Shown piece by piece: positions 34,996 through 42,862 of a DNA stretch of 64,000 bases (its first letter is position 1; every line of letters begins with the position of its first letter). A program made the translations under genes and the position numbers. The notes below the pieces were generated by a model, which did no database searches, was not told the DNA's origin, and was given only the letters and a program-made list of their open reading frames with translations. This stretch comes from JAGNHS01 sp964609695 (GTDB taxonomy: Bacteria > Bdellovibrionota > UBA2428): assembly GCA_964609695.1 (NCBI GenBank), contig CAZSSP010000004.1, forward strand, positions 62,001-126,000, read 5' to 3'.

Positions 34996-35895
34996 GTGGG
35001 GAATTTTTCTAGATTAATACTTATGGGCACATTAGTTTCTTTTTTGTCAGGGTGTTTATCGACAGGATTGGAAAAAAGAAGCCGGCCAATAAAAATACAT
35101 GGGCATCGAGGAGCTCGTGCAAAATTTCCTGAAAACACTCTTCCTGCCATGGAATATGCCATGTCATTAGGTGTTGATTTTCTTGAAACGGATATGGGTG
35201 TTACTAAGGATGGCGTCGTTGTTTTAAATCATGACACCTCCATTAATCCTGATTTGTGTCAGTATAAAAATTCCAGTCCTCTAACAAGCCCAATACTCAT
35301 TAGAGAACTAAGCTTAAAAGAAATTAAAGAATTTGATTGTGGTTCTAAAAGGAATAAGAAATTTAAAGATCAAAAGCTCATTGTTGGCACAGAAATTCCT
35401 ACACTAGAAGAGTTATTTATAATGGTAAAAAACTCTAAACTCCCCAACTCTCAAAGCATAGAATTTAACTTAGAAACAAAAATAGAAAAGGATAAAGATG
35501 AAACTGTTGATCCAGAAGTTTTTGTAAGATTGGTTTTAGAAGTTATAAAAAAACATAAAATGCTTGATCGGGTTATTTTGCAGTCTTTTGATTTTAGGAC
35601 ATTAAAAATTGCTAGAAGGCTCGAGCCTAAAATTAGAATTTCTGCCTTAACAGAAAATCATGAAGATTATTTGGCAATAGCAAAAGAATTGTCTGCAAAT
35701 GTTATTTCACCACAATGGAGTGAAATCAGCGCAGAAGAAATAAAAGCTCTTCATGAAATTGGTGTTGAAGTGGCTCCTTGGACTCTTAATGGTCCCTGGT
35801 CTTGGTCGAAAATGCTAGGAGCTGATGCCGACGCTATTATTACTGATGATCCCGCCGCACTTCAGGACTACATTAAAAAGCATTCTAAAAACTAA
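34996..35895 (+). CDS. Glycerophosphodiester phosphodiesterase, lipoprotein
   Basis: Hydrolyses glycerophosphodiesters, the head groups of deacylated phospholipids, to glycerol 3-phosphate and an alcohol. It has a lipobox (LSGC, Cys 20) so is anchored to the membrane facing the periplasm. The GDPD motifs are HGHRGARAKFPENT (35-48) with H35 and R38, E64 and D66 (FLETD), and the catalytic H79 (VVVLNHD). The GTG at 34996 has a GGAGG 7 bases upstream. The length of 299 is typical. It joins glpK and plsB in a glycerophospholipid theme. Confidence 0.93.
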   Translation: MGNFSRLILMGTLVSFLSGCLSTGLEKRSRPIKIHGHRGARAKFPENTLPAMEYAMSLGVDFLETDMGVTKDGVVVLNHDTSINPDLCQYKNSSPLTSPILIRELSLKEIKEFDCGSKRNKKFKDQKLIVGTEIPTLEELFIMVKNSKLPNSQSIEFNLETKIEKDKDETVDPEVFVRLVLEVIKKHKMLDRVILQSFDFRTLKIARRLEPKIRISALTENHEDYLAIAKELSANVISPQWSEISAEEIKALHEIGVEVAPWTLNGPWSWSKMLGADADAIITDDPAALQDYIKKHSKN

Positions 35896-36553
35896 GAGAA
35901 CTCATTGTTAGACTTGTATCAGGTGCGATACCTTTTGAAAGCGTGCATTGATAGCCGGATTTTTTAAAAAGTTTGCAGTAATAAGCGGGCTGTGAATCTC
36001 TGGGCGCCAATGAATTTTTAATTTTTTTAAATGCAGAAGCCTCTTTGGGGTCTTTTAAATTATAAGTTACTTTTTCTAAACTTATATCATGAGTAGAAAT
36101 GTTTCTGTTATAAACGATGACTTCATTGTAATTTGAGTTTTTGTGCTCAACGTCTAGGAGGATAGCTGAGCTTTGGCTATTAATCCAAAATCTAAAATCG
36201 TGAAGACGAATGCTTTCAGCATCTAAAAAATCTTTAGAGGGACCTTGATATAAAATCTTATATTCACGTTGATTCACCTCTACTTGCGATTCACTTAAAC
36301 TCACTAAATAGAATTGATTAATGTTTTGAGTTTTGGCGTTTGGAATCGCTGAAAAAATTTGAAGTGTGTAGGATTCTTCACTTAAAGTATCTTGAGCATC
36401 TTCTAGGTATTGTTTCGCAATTTTCTCAAAAGGCATGCTTTCTGGATTGTTAAAATTATCTATTCTGACAACTTTAGCGCGAGCTTTTTTAAAGGGATTT
36501 GTGGCGCATGAAAAAAGCAAGGTCATTGAAAAAACAAACGAAAATACTTTCAT
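35885..36553 (-). CDS. Lipoprotein of unknown function
   Basis: Product of 222 residues with a signal peptide ending in a lipobox (MTLLFSC, about Cys 16). The rest is hydrophilic with mixed strands, a long acidic/polar middle, and three cysteines near the C-terminus (YYCKLF...YQCTL). Its last bases overlap the convergent GDPD gene by 11. A TATACT box at 36560-36565 lies six bases before the ATG, so its mRNA could be almost leaderless. No family is recognised. Confidence 0.7.
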   Translation of the reverse strand: MKVFSFVFSMTLLFSCATNPFKKARAKVVRIDNFNNPESMPFEKIAKQYLEDAQDTLSEESYTLQIFSAIPNAKTQNINQFYLVSLSESQVEVNQREYKILYQGPSKDFLDAESIRLHDFRFWINSQSSAILLDVEHKNSNYNEVIVYNRNISTHDISLEKVTYNLKDPKEASAFKKIKNSLAPRDSQPAYYCKLFKKSGYQCTLSKGIAPDTSLTMSSLSF

Positions 36554-36588
36554 GCTTAAAGTATATACACTTTTAAATGACTTGAAAC

Positions 36589-38010
36589 TTAGTCTGGAAT
36601 TTCTTGGGGTGGATTAGGACTAGGAGGAGTGGGTTCGCCTCCGTTGGGAGCGGGAGCTGTTGGCGTTGGCGCTGGCGCTGCTCCATTTGGCAGTTGTGGT
36701 GGCGTCGGGCCTAGAGGGGGAGCGGGAGTATTCGCTCCTGGCTTTGGTTTTGGAGGAGGTATAGAGCAAAGTTTATTACCTCTAATGCCGTTATTAATTC
36801 TAATTTCTAAATTTTTGGTATCACAACCTACAGAGTTTGCAGCTTCATTTTTAATTATGGGGCAAATTAATTTAATTTCTAAGGGTTTGTGCAGTTGAAT
36901 GACGGCCGTAGTTGCCTCAGGCATATTTATGATTTTTTTCGAACTTGAGTCCATTTGGATGGTATCGATTTTGTTGTCTCCAATTTTTTCATCAAGAAAT
37001 ATGTTATAAAAACTTTGAATTGCTGAACGCATTCCCTTCTTTTCTAAATCATCGGGCGGATTTAATAATCCATTATATTTTTCAGCAAGATGTTGTCCAA
37101 GGCCAACAGATGGATTTTTTACAGAATCGGTTAATAAACTTTCAAAAATTGCTTTGTTTGGAGTTTCACCAATTTTTGAGCAAAACAATTTTTGAAGTAA
37201 TTCTCGATCTTCTTTTTTAAGTCTCTGATTGCCTTGCCCTTGCGTCGCGCCTTGCGAAGGCTGGCCATTCGATGGGTTCGGCCCACCTTGAGGTGTTTTG
37301 TTTGAAGGATTTGTGTTGTTTTCGTTATCTTTGTCTTTGTCTTTGTTCTTGTTGTCTTGAGAATTATCATTTTCACTTTTTTTGTCGCCAGCAGCTTCTC
37401 CGCCGCCTCCACCAGTAGGGCTTCCATGCGGGAGATCGGTCACAGTAATTTTATGAACTTGGCCACTGTTTGTTGAGGGTTTAGCAGCAAAAAAACTATT
37501 GTATATCCAGTAACCCGCAAAACCACCTACTAAGCCTAAAACGATTGCCATCATCGTGCTCAATTCGGCGTTAGCTGAGGGAATAATTTCAAAATGAACT
37601 TTTGATATTTCTAAGCCCTTTTGAATTTCGTTGGAAATAGTTTCTAGACTTCTTTTGGGAGTCATAGAAATTTTGTGACCATTTGGAAGACCTAGAATTA
37701 TAGAGTCCTCATAAAATACGTCGATTTTAAATGAGTTATTTTGATATTTAATTTTGAAAGAATTTTCAGCAACTTCTAGGTCTGGAAGCTGAGGTAGTTT
37801 GCTGAGTTGTGCTTTTAAATAAATTCTATCTTGTCGGTTTAAAAAATCTGCGTATTTTAAAAATCCTTCAGGACCTGTTTTAAGATAACTATTCTTTGCT
37901 AAATTATAGTTTTGAACAGATTTTTCAATTGATTTTTGTAAGTCACCGGGAGCAGCAAAGCTTAAGTTTAAAGTTAAAAATAAAGTTAAGAGATATCTTA
38001 AAGACTTCAT
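36589..38010 (-). CDS. Membrane-linked protein with charged linker and proline-rich tail
   Basis: Product of 473 residues, not recognised. A signal peptide (about 1-19) precedes a soluble part; a second hydrophobic segment at about 151-172 (ELSTMMAIVLGLVGGFAGYWI) could anchor it. Next comes a low-complexity stretch of Lys, Asp, Asn and Glu (about 205-255), a second globular part (about 265-410) and a C-terminal tail of about 60 residues, very rich in Pro, Ala and Gly. Such tails often span peptidoglycan or act as spacers at the surface. It stops 31 bases before the lipoprotein gene on the same strand. Confidence 0.68.
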   Translation of the reverse strand: MKSLRYLLTLFLTLNLSFAAPGDLQKSIEKSVQNYNLAKNSYLKTGPEGFLKYADFLNRQDRIYLKAQLSKLPQLPDLEVAENSFKIKYQNNSFKIDVFYEDSIILGLPNGHKISMTPKRSLETISNEIQKGLEISKVHFEIIPSANAELSTMMAIVLGLVGGFAGYWIYNSFFAAKPSTNSGQVHKITVTDLPHGSPTGGGGGEAAGDKKSENDNSQDNKNKDKDKDNENNTNPSNKTPQGGPNPSNGQPSQGATQGQGNQRLKKEDRELLQKLFCSKIGETPNKAIFESLLTDSVKNPSVGLGQHLAEKYNGLLNPPDDLEKKGMRSAIQSFYNIFLDEKIGDNKIDTIQMDSSSKKIINMPEATTAVIQLHKPLEIKLICPIIKNEAANSVGCDTKNLEIRINNGIRGNKLCSIPPPKPKPGANTPAPPLGPTPPQLPNGAAPAPTPTAPAPNGGEPTPPSPNPPQEIPD

Positions 38011-38077
38011 CTTTATAGAATAAACCTAAAGAGCATCTATTGATAAGGCCTTAGGCTATGTCAATAAATCGTCAATA

Positions 38078-39964
38078 TTAGCTTAGATTTAGTTTTTCAA
38101 AGTTTAATAGTGGTTTGGGTAATACAGAGATTCCAAGTCGTAGAGTTCTTTCGTAGACGTTTGGATTGTCAATTAAGTTCGTGCTTAATATAGATCTGTC
38201 GTGAAGCTTCATTTGATCAATCAAATCAATGCCGTTCATGTTTGAATTAAAAAAGTGGTAGTCGATTATGCAATAGTCTGCCTCACTTCGTTGAGGGTCA
38301 TTAATATAGGCTTCAGGACTGACATAGCTTCGAATTTTAGGAAATTTTGATTGCCAGAATTTTCTAATATGTTCTTCGTCATCAATAATACAAAGTGAGT
38401 TAGTGTTGATTTCTGAAAGCTGAGAAAGAGATAAAATTTTGGCCTCAAAAGCAGTTTTTAGATTGAGCTCAAAACAAGTTCCCTCATTAATAATTGAACT
38501 CACGTTTATAGTTGATGACCAGCTATCTAAAGTTGTTTTGACGTAATAAAGACCTAGTCCCGTTCCGCCTCTTCCTTCTTTTTTATCAAAGGAAACTCCT
38601 TTATCAAAAATTTTGTTGAGTCTATCGTTTTGAATTCCTTTACCATTATCTTTAAAACTAACAGTGATATTGTCGTCACTGGTTTGTGATTTCTGAATTC
38701 TAATACTTAATTCAACAAATCTTTGACCCGGCTTCTTTGCTTCGGCAGCGTTGTATATGAGATTTGTAAAAATTCTTTTCAATTGCTCAGATTCAGCCTT
38801 TAAATAAAGACCTAAATATTCTTCAGCTCCTTCAAGAGAAATTTTTAATGAATCGAGAATGTCTTGATCGGCTCGGATTTCTTCCATAACTTGTACCAAG
38901 GCTGAGATAAGATGAGTTGCCTGTGAGTTGGCTCTCTCAAGCTCAAGTTGTTTTTGCTTGGCTTTGTTCGCAAGATCCTTGGTTATTCCTCTCATTCGAG
39001 TGGTGATTGATTTGAGAAGTTCTTTCTGCGCGCTCGGCAATTCTGTTGTAGAAATAGAAAGAGCGTCTAGAGCAGCAATTGGAGATCTTAAATCGTGGGC
39101 GAGCTGAAAACATAGATCTGCTTCGCTTTGTAAGTCTGCTAAGTTTTGCTGCGATTTTTCTAGCCTGAGTTTTGTGGCTAGCATGGCTTGAATGGATTCC
39201 TTTAAATAATATTCTTCTTCAGGGTCGTTGGAAGATGTTTGAATTTTAATTTTTTCAGGCGCTAACGTGGTGTTGGCTGCAAAATCATGAAGGTTTTGAG
39301 ATAAAAGACGAATTCCTCTAAGTTTTTTTCTTGCTGTATAAAAAACTACAAAAAATATTAAAAAACTGAAAACTAGAGATCCTAAAAATAAGGCAAAGCG
39401 AAATCTGTTTAAAGTTTTTTGTATCGAGAGATAGCTTATAGCCACTCTCAAATAGCCGCAAATACTTACTGAGTTCTGACAGCTTATGGGAGTTGTAATT
39501 AGAGAAATTCTATCTCCTTCTGCGGCCTTTTCTGGATAGAGAGCCGCTAGTTGAGCTGTAATTTTCGTGTCAAAGAGTTGAGTTTTATCACTAAGGGGAA
39601 GCTCTGGTTCCCAGCTCATTCTGCTTTTTCCTTGAAAAGCACTTTTGTCCTGAGCCAAGCCTTCTATTCCTATTTCAATGTCGCCTGAGTTGTTGAGAAT
39701 GTAATTGTAGAGCGTGTTAGGAGCTGCGTTTAAATAATCAATGTGCTCTTGAAGGTGTATCCAGTTTTTTTGGTTATAAAAATAACCGAGTAGAAATGAA
39801 TTTACTTTTGTAATGGTTTGTTGAGTGTTGCTTAATAAATCGTTTTCATAGCGCGATTTAAAATAAGAGTAAGCGCAGTAAGACATGAATAGACTTAACA
39901 AAGTTGAAACCAGTGCACTTATGATTGCGCACTGGACAACAATGCTTCGTCTATCTTGAGCCAT
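38078..39964 (-). CDS. Hybrid sensor histidine kinase with C-terminal receiver
   Basis: Inner-membrane sensor kinase of 628 residues: membrane helix (about 9-32), periplasmic sensor (about 33-188), second helix (189-211), linker, HisKA with FQLAHDLRSPIAAL (H290), HATPase_c with N405, DNGKGI and GGTGLGLYYVK, and a short receiver (about 520-628) with acidic pair D528-D529, phospho-acceptor D568, T595 and K617. It has no DNA-binding output here, so a separate response regulator is expected. Its ATG overlaps by one base the stop of the periplasmic protein gene at 39964-40821, which suggests that protein senses or binds the signal. Confidence 0.92.
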   Translation of the reverse strand: MAQDRRSIVVQCAIISALVSTLLSLFMSYCAYSYFKSRYENDLLSNTQQTITKVNSFLLGYFYNQKNWIHLQEHIDYLNAAPNTLYNYILNNSGDIEIGIEGLAQDKSAFQGKSRMSWEPELPLSDKTQLFDTKITAQLAALYPEKAAEGDRISLITTPISCQNSVSICGYLRVAISYLSIQKTLNRFRFALFLGSLVFSFLIFFVVFYTARKKLRGIRLLSQNLHDFAANTTLAPEKIKIQTSSNDPEEEYYLKESIQAMLATKLRLEKSQQNLADLQSEADLCFQLAHDLRSPIAALDALSISTTELPSAQKELLKSITTRMRGITKDLANKAKQKQLELERANSQATHLISALVQVMEEIRADQDILDSLKISLEGAEEYLGLYLKAESEQLKRIFTNLIYNAAEAKKPGQRFVELSIRIQKSQTSDDNITVSFKDNGKGIQNDRLNKIFDKGVSFDKKEGRGGTGLGLYYVKTTLDSWSSTINVSSIINEGTCFELNLKTAFEAKILSLSQLSEINTNSLCIIDDEEHIRKFWQSKFPKIRSYVSPEAYINDPQRSEADYCIIDYHFFNSNMNGIDLIDQMKLHDRSILSTNLIDNPNVYERTLRLGISVLPKPLLNFEKLNLS

Positions 39965-40821
39965 TAATTATTAAAACTAACAGATTTAATATAAAAGAAA
40001 CATCGGGTTGGGTTATCAATTTGACAAAGTTGAGTGGGGCCACCAAGCCAAGGGTTAATGACTTTTCCATTCCACAAATAGCAAAAAGCATAATCTTTGG
40101 GATTTGAAATTTTTTGGGTATTTCCGTTAAGTGTAAAGATATCTAGCGATTTGGTTTTATCTGAAAAGCCAGGAACTTTATTCATAGATAGGCAATTAAT
40201 TTTAACTTTATCTTTGCTAGGCAAGGCATTTGAAATTCCTACCGGGTAAGGAGGAAGTGCGGAAGCTTTAATGTCGGGTTTAAAACTTCTGAGATCGAGA
40301 GCTTTTCCCGAAATTTCTATAACGGGAGGGATTTTTCCAATTACAAGAGCTTTGTTAAACCATGCCCACCATTCCCCTGATCTTAAGGGATTTTTTTCAT
40401 CTGCTAATGGGTGAATAATCTGCTCTTCTCCAAGTTTGTGACCAATACTTTGGCCATTTCGAAGAGTGGCCACAAAGGTTTTCTCTTTACGAATAGTTTC
40501 GTAATTAAATCCAATAGTATAATTGTCATTGGCAATAATACTGACATAATCCTTAGAGCCAATCTTAGTTTTATTTGCAAATTTAATGAGTGAAACTAGT
40601 GAGATTCCTTCCCAGAGGTGCGTTTCATTGTTGGGGTTTGTTGTGGAGTGAGGAACGGAAACTTTAAAAGAAGAGTCTCTATGAAACTCTTTTAAGTCAA
40701 TTTTAATTGAAATTAACTTTTTATCATCGGGCGAATGATAAATGAAAAAGTCTTGCCCTAGAACTTCGTATACAGAAAAGAGGAAAAAAGCTAAACTTAG
40801 TTTTGTGAACATATGGGACAT
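39964..40821 (-). CDS. Periplasmic protein with sulfite-oxidase-like (molybdopterin-binding) fold
   Basis: Product of 285 residues with a signal peptide ending in VLGQ. The segment THLWEGISLVSLIKF (about 68-82) and the following DYVSIIANDNYTIGF match the pterin-binding region of sulfite-oxidase-type proteins (WEGVPL...YVTVVASDGY). The essential cysteine that coordinates molybdenum is not seen at the usual place, so it is probably a sensing or binding relative rather than an enzyme. It is in one operon with the hybrid histidine kinase (one-base overlap), and is the best candidate for its input partner. The start may be the ATG at 40812. Confidence 0.65.
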   Translation of the reverse strand: MSHMFTKLSLAFFLFSVYEVLGQDFFIYHSPDDKKLISIKIDLKEFHRDSSFKVSVPHSTTNPNNETHLWEGISLVSLIKFANKTKIGSKDYVSIIANDNYTIGFNYETIRKEKTFVATLRNGQSIGHKLGEEQIIHPLADEKNPLRSGEWWAWFNKALVIGKIPPVIEISGKALDLRSFKPDIKASALPPYPVGISNALPSKDKVKINCLSMNKVPGFSDKTKSLDIFTLNGNTQKISNPKDYAFCYLWNGKVINPWLGGPTQLCQIDNPTRCFFYIKSVSFNN

Positions 40822-40864
40822 CGTAATAATGTGCTGCGGCAGAGGGTGTCAACGCGGATAATAT

Positions 40865-41563
40865 ATGGCAAAGCTAATAAAACAAAAAAATGAAAAATTA
40901 ACTGTAGTTGTTGTGGGTGCTAGCCGAGGTATCGGTTTGGCAACGGCACAATATTTTGAGGCACAGGGTTGGAACTGTATTAGAGCGGCCCGTTCCTTAA
41001 GTTCCAAAAAAGCTAATGAAATTAAACTCGACGTCACTCAACAAGACTCAATTAATGAGATGTTTGATGGGCTTTCAAAAACGAAAACAAAGGTAAATTT
41101 ATTTATTTTTTCAGCTGGAATTGGTCATTTCGGCCCGATTGAAAAACTTTCTAATAAGGCCTGGGATGAGTGTATTTCAGTTAACTTAACTGGGGCTTTT
41201 ATGTTTTTAAAAAGCGCCTATAGGTATTTTATATCTCAAAAATCCAAAGGAAGAATTTACGTTATAGGTTCCGTTGCTGATCATCTGGCGCTTGAGGGCA
41301 ATGCGGCCTATGCCGCTTCTAAATTTGGCTTAAGGGGTTTGGTGTCAGTCATGCATGAAGAAGGTCGTGTTCATGGGATCTCTTCTACTTTATTAAGTTT
41401 GGGAGCGACATATACCGACATTTGGAAAAGTCGATCTGAGTTTTCTTCTAAAGACATGTTAACTCCAAAGGAAGTTGCTCAAACAATTTTTAACTTAGCC
41501 ACTTTGCCTGAACAGGTTACTATTCCTAATTTAGTAGTCACCCCACCCAAAGGAATATTATGA
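40865..41563 (+). CDS. Short-chain dehydrogenase/reductase
   Basis: NAD(P)-dependent oxidoreductase of the SDR family, 232 residues. It has the nucleotide motif GASRGIGLA (17-25), the catalytic serine in VIGSVAD, and the Tyr-Lys pair in AYAASKFG (about 155-162). It overlaps the next SDR gene by 4 bases. Substrate is not known. Paired SDR genes often act on successive steps or on related oxo-compounds. Confidence 0.88.
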   Translation: MAKLIKQKNEKLTVVVVGASRGIGLATAQYFEAQGWNCIRAARSLSSKKANEIKLDVTQQDSINEMFDGLSKTKTKVNLFIFSAGIGHFGPIEKLSNKAWDECISVNLTGAFMFLKSAYRYFISQKSKGRIYVIGSVADHLALEGNAAYAASKFGLRGLVSVMHEEGRVHGISSTLLSLGATYTDIWKSRSEFSSKDMLTPKEVAQTIFNLATLPEQVTIPNLVVTPPKGIL

Positions 41564-42303
41564 AGACACCTAATAATTGTATTTTGCTAACCGGAGCTGC
41601 CGGCGGAATTGGTTATGTCATTGTTAAAAGCTTGGCTGAGCAAGGATTTAAAATTCTTGCGACGGATTACGCTGATAAATTAAAAAAAATTAAAACATGG
41701 CCTAAAAATGTTGAACTTTTTGCTGCTGATTTAACAGATTCAAAAGAGGTCGATAAACTTTCTAAAGAGGCTCTTAAGCTTAAGATTAATGGCATCGTTC
41801 ATTGCGCCGGGTATGGAGGGCCTTTTGTTGATATCGTTGAATCTTCATTAGAGGAATGGAATAAAGTTTTTGCGATTAATGTGAATAGTTTGTTTATCAT
41901 TTTAAACAAAACGCTTAGTTCTTTTGTAAAGGCAAAGTACGGAAGAATCATCGCCATATCGTCAATTCAATCCTTAATGGGTTCACCGGGGTCTGGGGCC
42001 TATGTGTCTTCGAAGCATGCGCTCAATGGATTGATTAAAACTGTCGCCGCAGAATTTGCACCAAAGGGTATAAGGGCCAATTTAATTTGTCCTGGTTATA
42101 TTAAAAGTCCCATGGGTGCGAATGATAAAAAAATAGATAATTACACTCAAAAGGTTTTAGAAAGAACTCCTAATAGAAAGTTGGGAGAAGCCTCCGAAAT
42201 CGCTCGATTGTGTTCTTTTCTCTTGGAAGCCTCAAATGATTATATTAATGGAAGCGTGATCACAATTGATGGAGGTATAAGTGCCGATGTGGGTGTTCTC
42301 TAA
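41560..42303 (+). CDS. Short-chain dehydrogenase/reductase (FabG-like)
   Basis: SDR protein of 247 residues with GAAGGIG (about 12-18), the NVNS strand, the catalytic serine in ISSIQS and the YVSSK (about 148-152) pair, plus the FabG-type end ITIDGGISADVG. The full-length form is usual for 3-oxoacyl-ACP reductase-like enzymes, but acyl-carrier specificity cannot be told. It follows another SDR gene with a 4-base overlap and overlaps the next gene by 23 bases. Confidence 0.88.
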   Translation: MKTPNNCILLTGAAGGIGYVIVKSLAEQGFKILATDYADKLKKIKTWPKNVELFAADLTDSKEVDKLSKEALKLKINGIVHCAGYGGPFVDIVESSLEEWNKVFAINVNSLFIILNKTLSSFVKAKYGRIIAISSIQSLMGSPGSGAYVSSKHALNGLIKTVAAEFAPKGIRANLICPGYIKSPMGANDKKIDNYTQKVLERTPNRKLGEASEIARLCSFLLEASNDYINGSVITIDGGISADVGVL

Positions 42304-42859
42304 AAGAAATCTTTTAATATTTCCGATCTTTGCTGTTTTTTCTTGTTTTGGAAATTCTAATTGTGATCGTCCTTTGTATCCCCACCCGATTGTAGCTCAA
42401 GAACAGGGGCATTCTTGTGGTGCTGCATGCTTGAGAAGTATTTTTTATGCTCGAGGTTTGTCCGATACATCAGAAGAAGTTTTGTTAAATGAACTTCAGA
42501 GCAGCCCTGAGTATGGGACTTCTCCAGATTATTTAGTTGCAGCGATTTTACGACGAGGTTTTGGTGCTTATTCCCAGTTTTATTTAACAATTGAACAATT
42601 GGATTTTTTTGCGCGTCAGGGTGAAAGCATTATCGTAAGTCTTATGAGTCACGGAGTTCCACACTATGCAGTTTATAATGGATTCGACGGTTTTAATGTA
42701 TATCTAATGGACCCATGGTCAGCTCGAACTAATGGAAACTTACAGCGAGTTGTTCCATGGCAAGAATTTCTAGCAGAGTGGTATTATAGAGATACGACTC
42801 GGGCATTTTTTGGGCATGTGATTCGTGTATGGTCTCAGCCTAGTCCTGCGCAGCCCTAA
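42281..42859 (+). CDS. Secreted C39-like cysteine peptidase family protein
   Basis: Product of 192 residues with a signal peptide (possible lipobox around FSC, residue 22). The C39-type papain-like catalytic order is present: Q40 and C46 in AQEQGHSCGAACLRS, H128 in GVPHYAVYNGF, and D144 in LMDPW. C39 members cleave Gly-Gly leader peptides or act as stand-alone exported peptidases; no bacteriocin or ABC exporter is nearby. The GTG at 42281 follows GGAGG by 5 bases; an ATG at 42287 is the alternative. It overlaps the SDR gene by 23 bases, so it may be coupled with it. Confidence 0.75.
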   Translation: MPMWVFSKRNLLIFPIFAVFSCFGNSNCDRPLYPHPIVAQEQGHSCGAACLRSIFYARGLSDTSEEVLLNELQSSPEYGTSPDYLVAAILRRGFGAYSQFYLTIEQLDFFARQGESIIVSLMSHGVPHYAVYNGFDGFNVYLMDPWSARTNGNLQRVVPWQEFLAEWYYRDTTRAFFGHVIRVWSQPSPAQP

Positions 42860-42862
42860 AAT

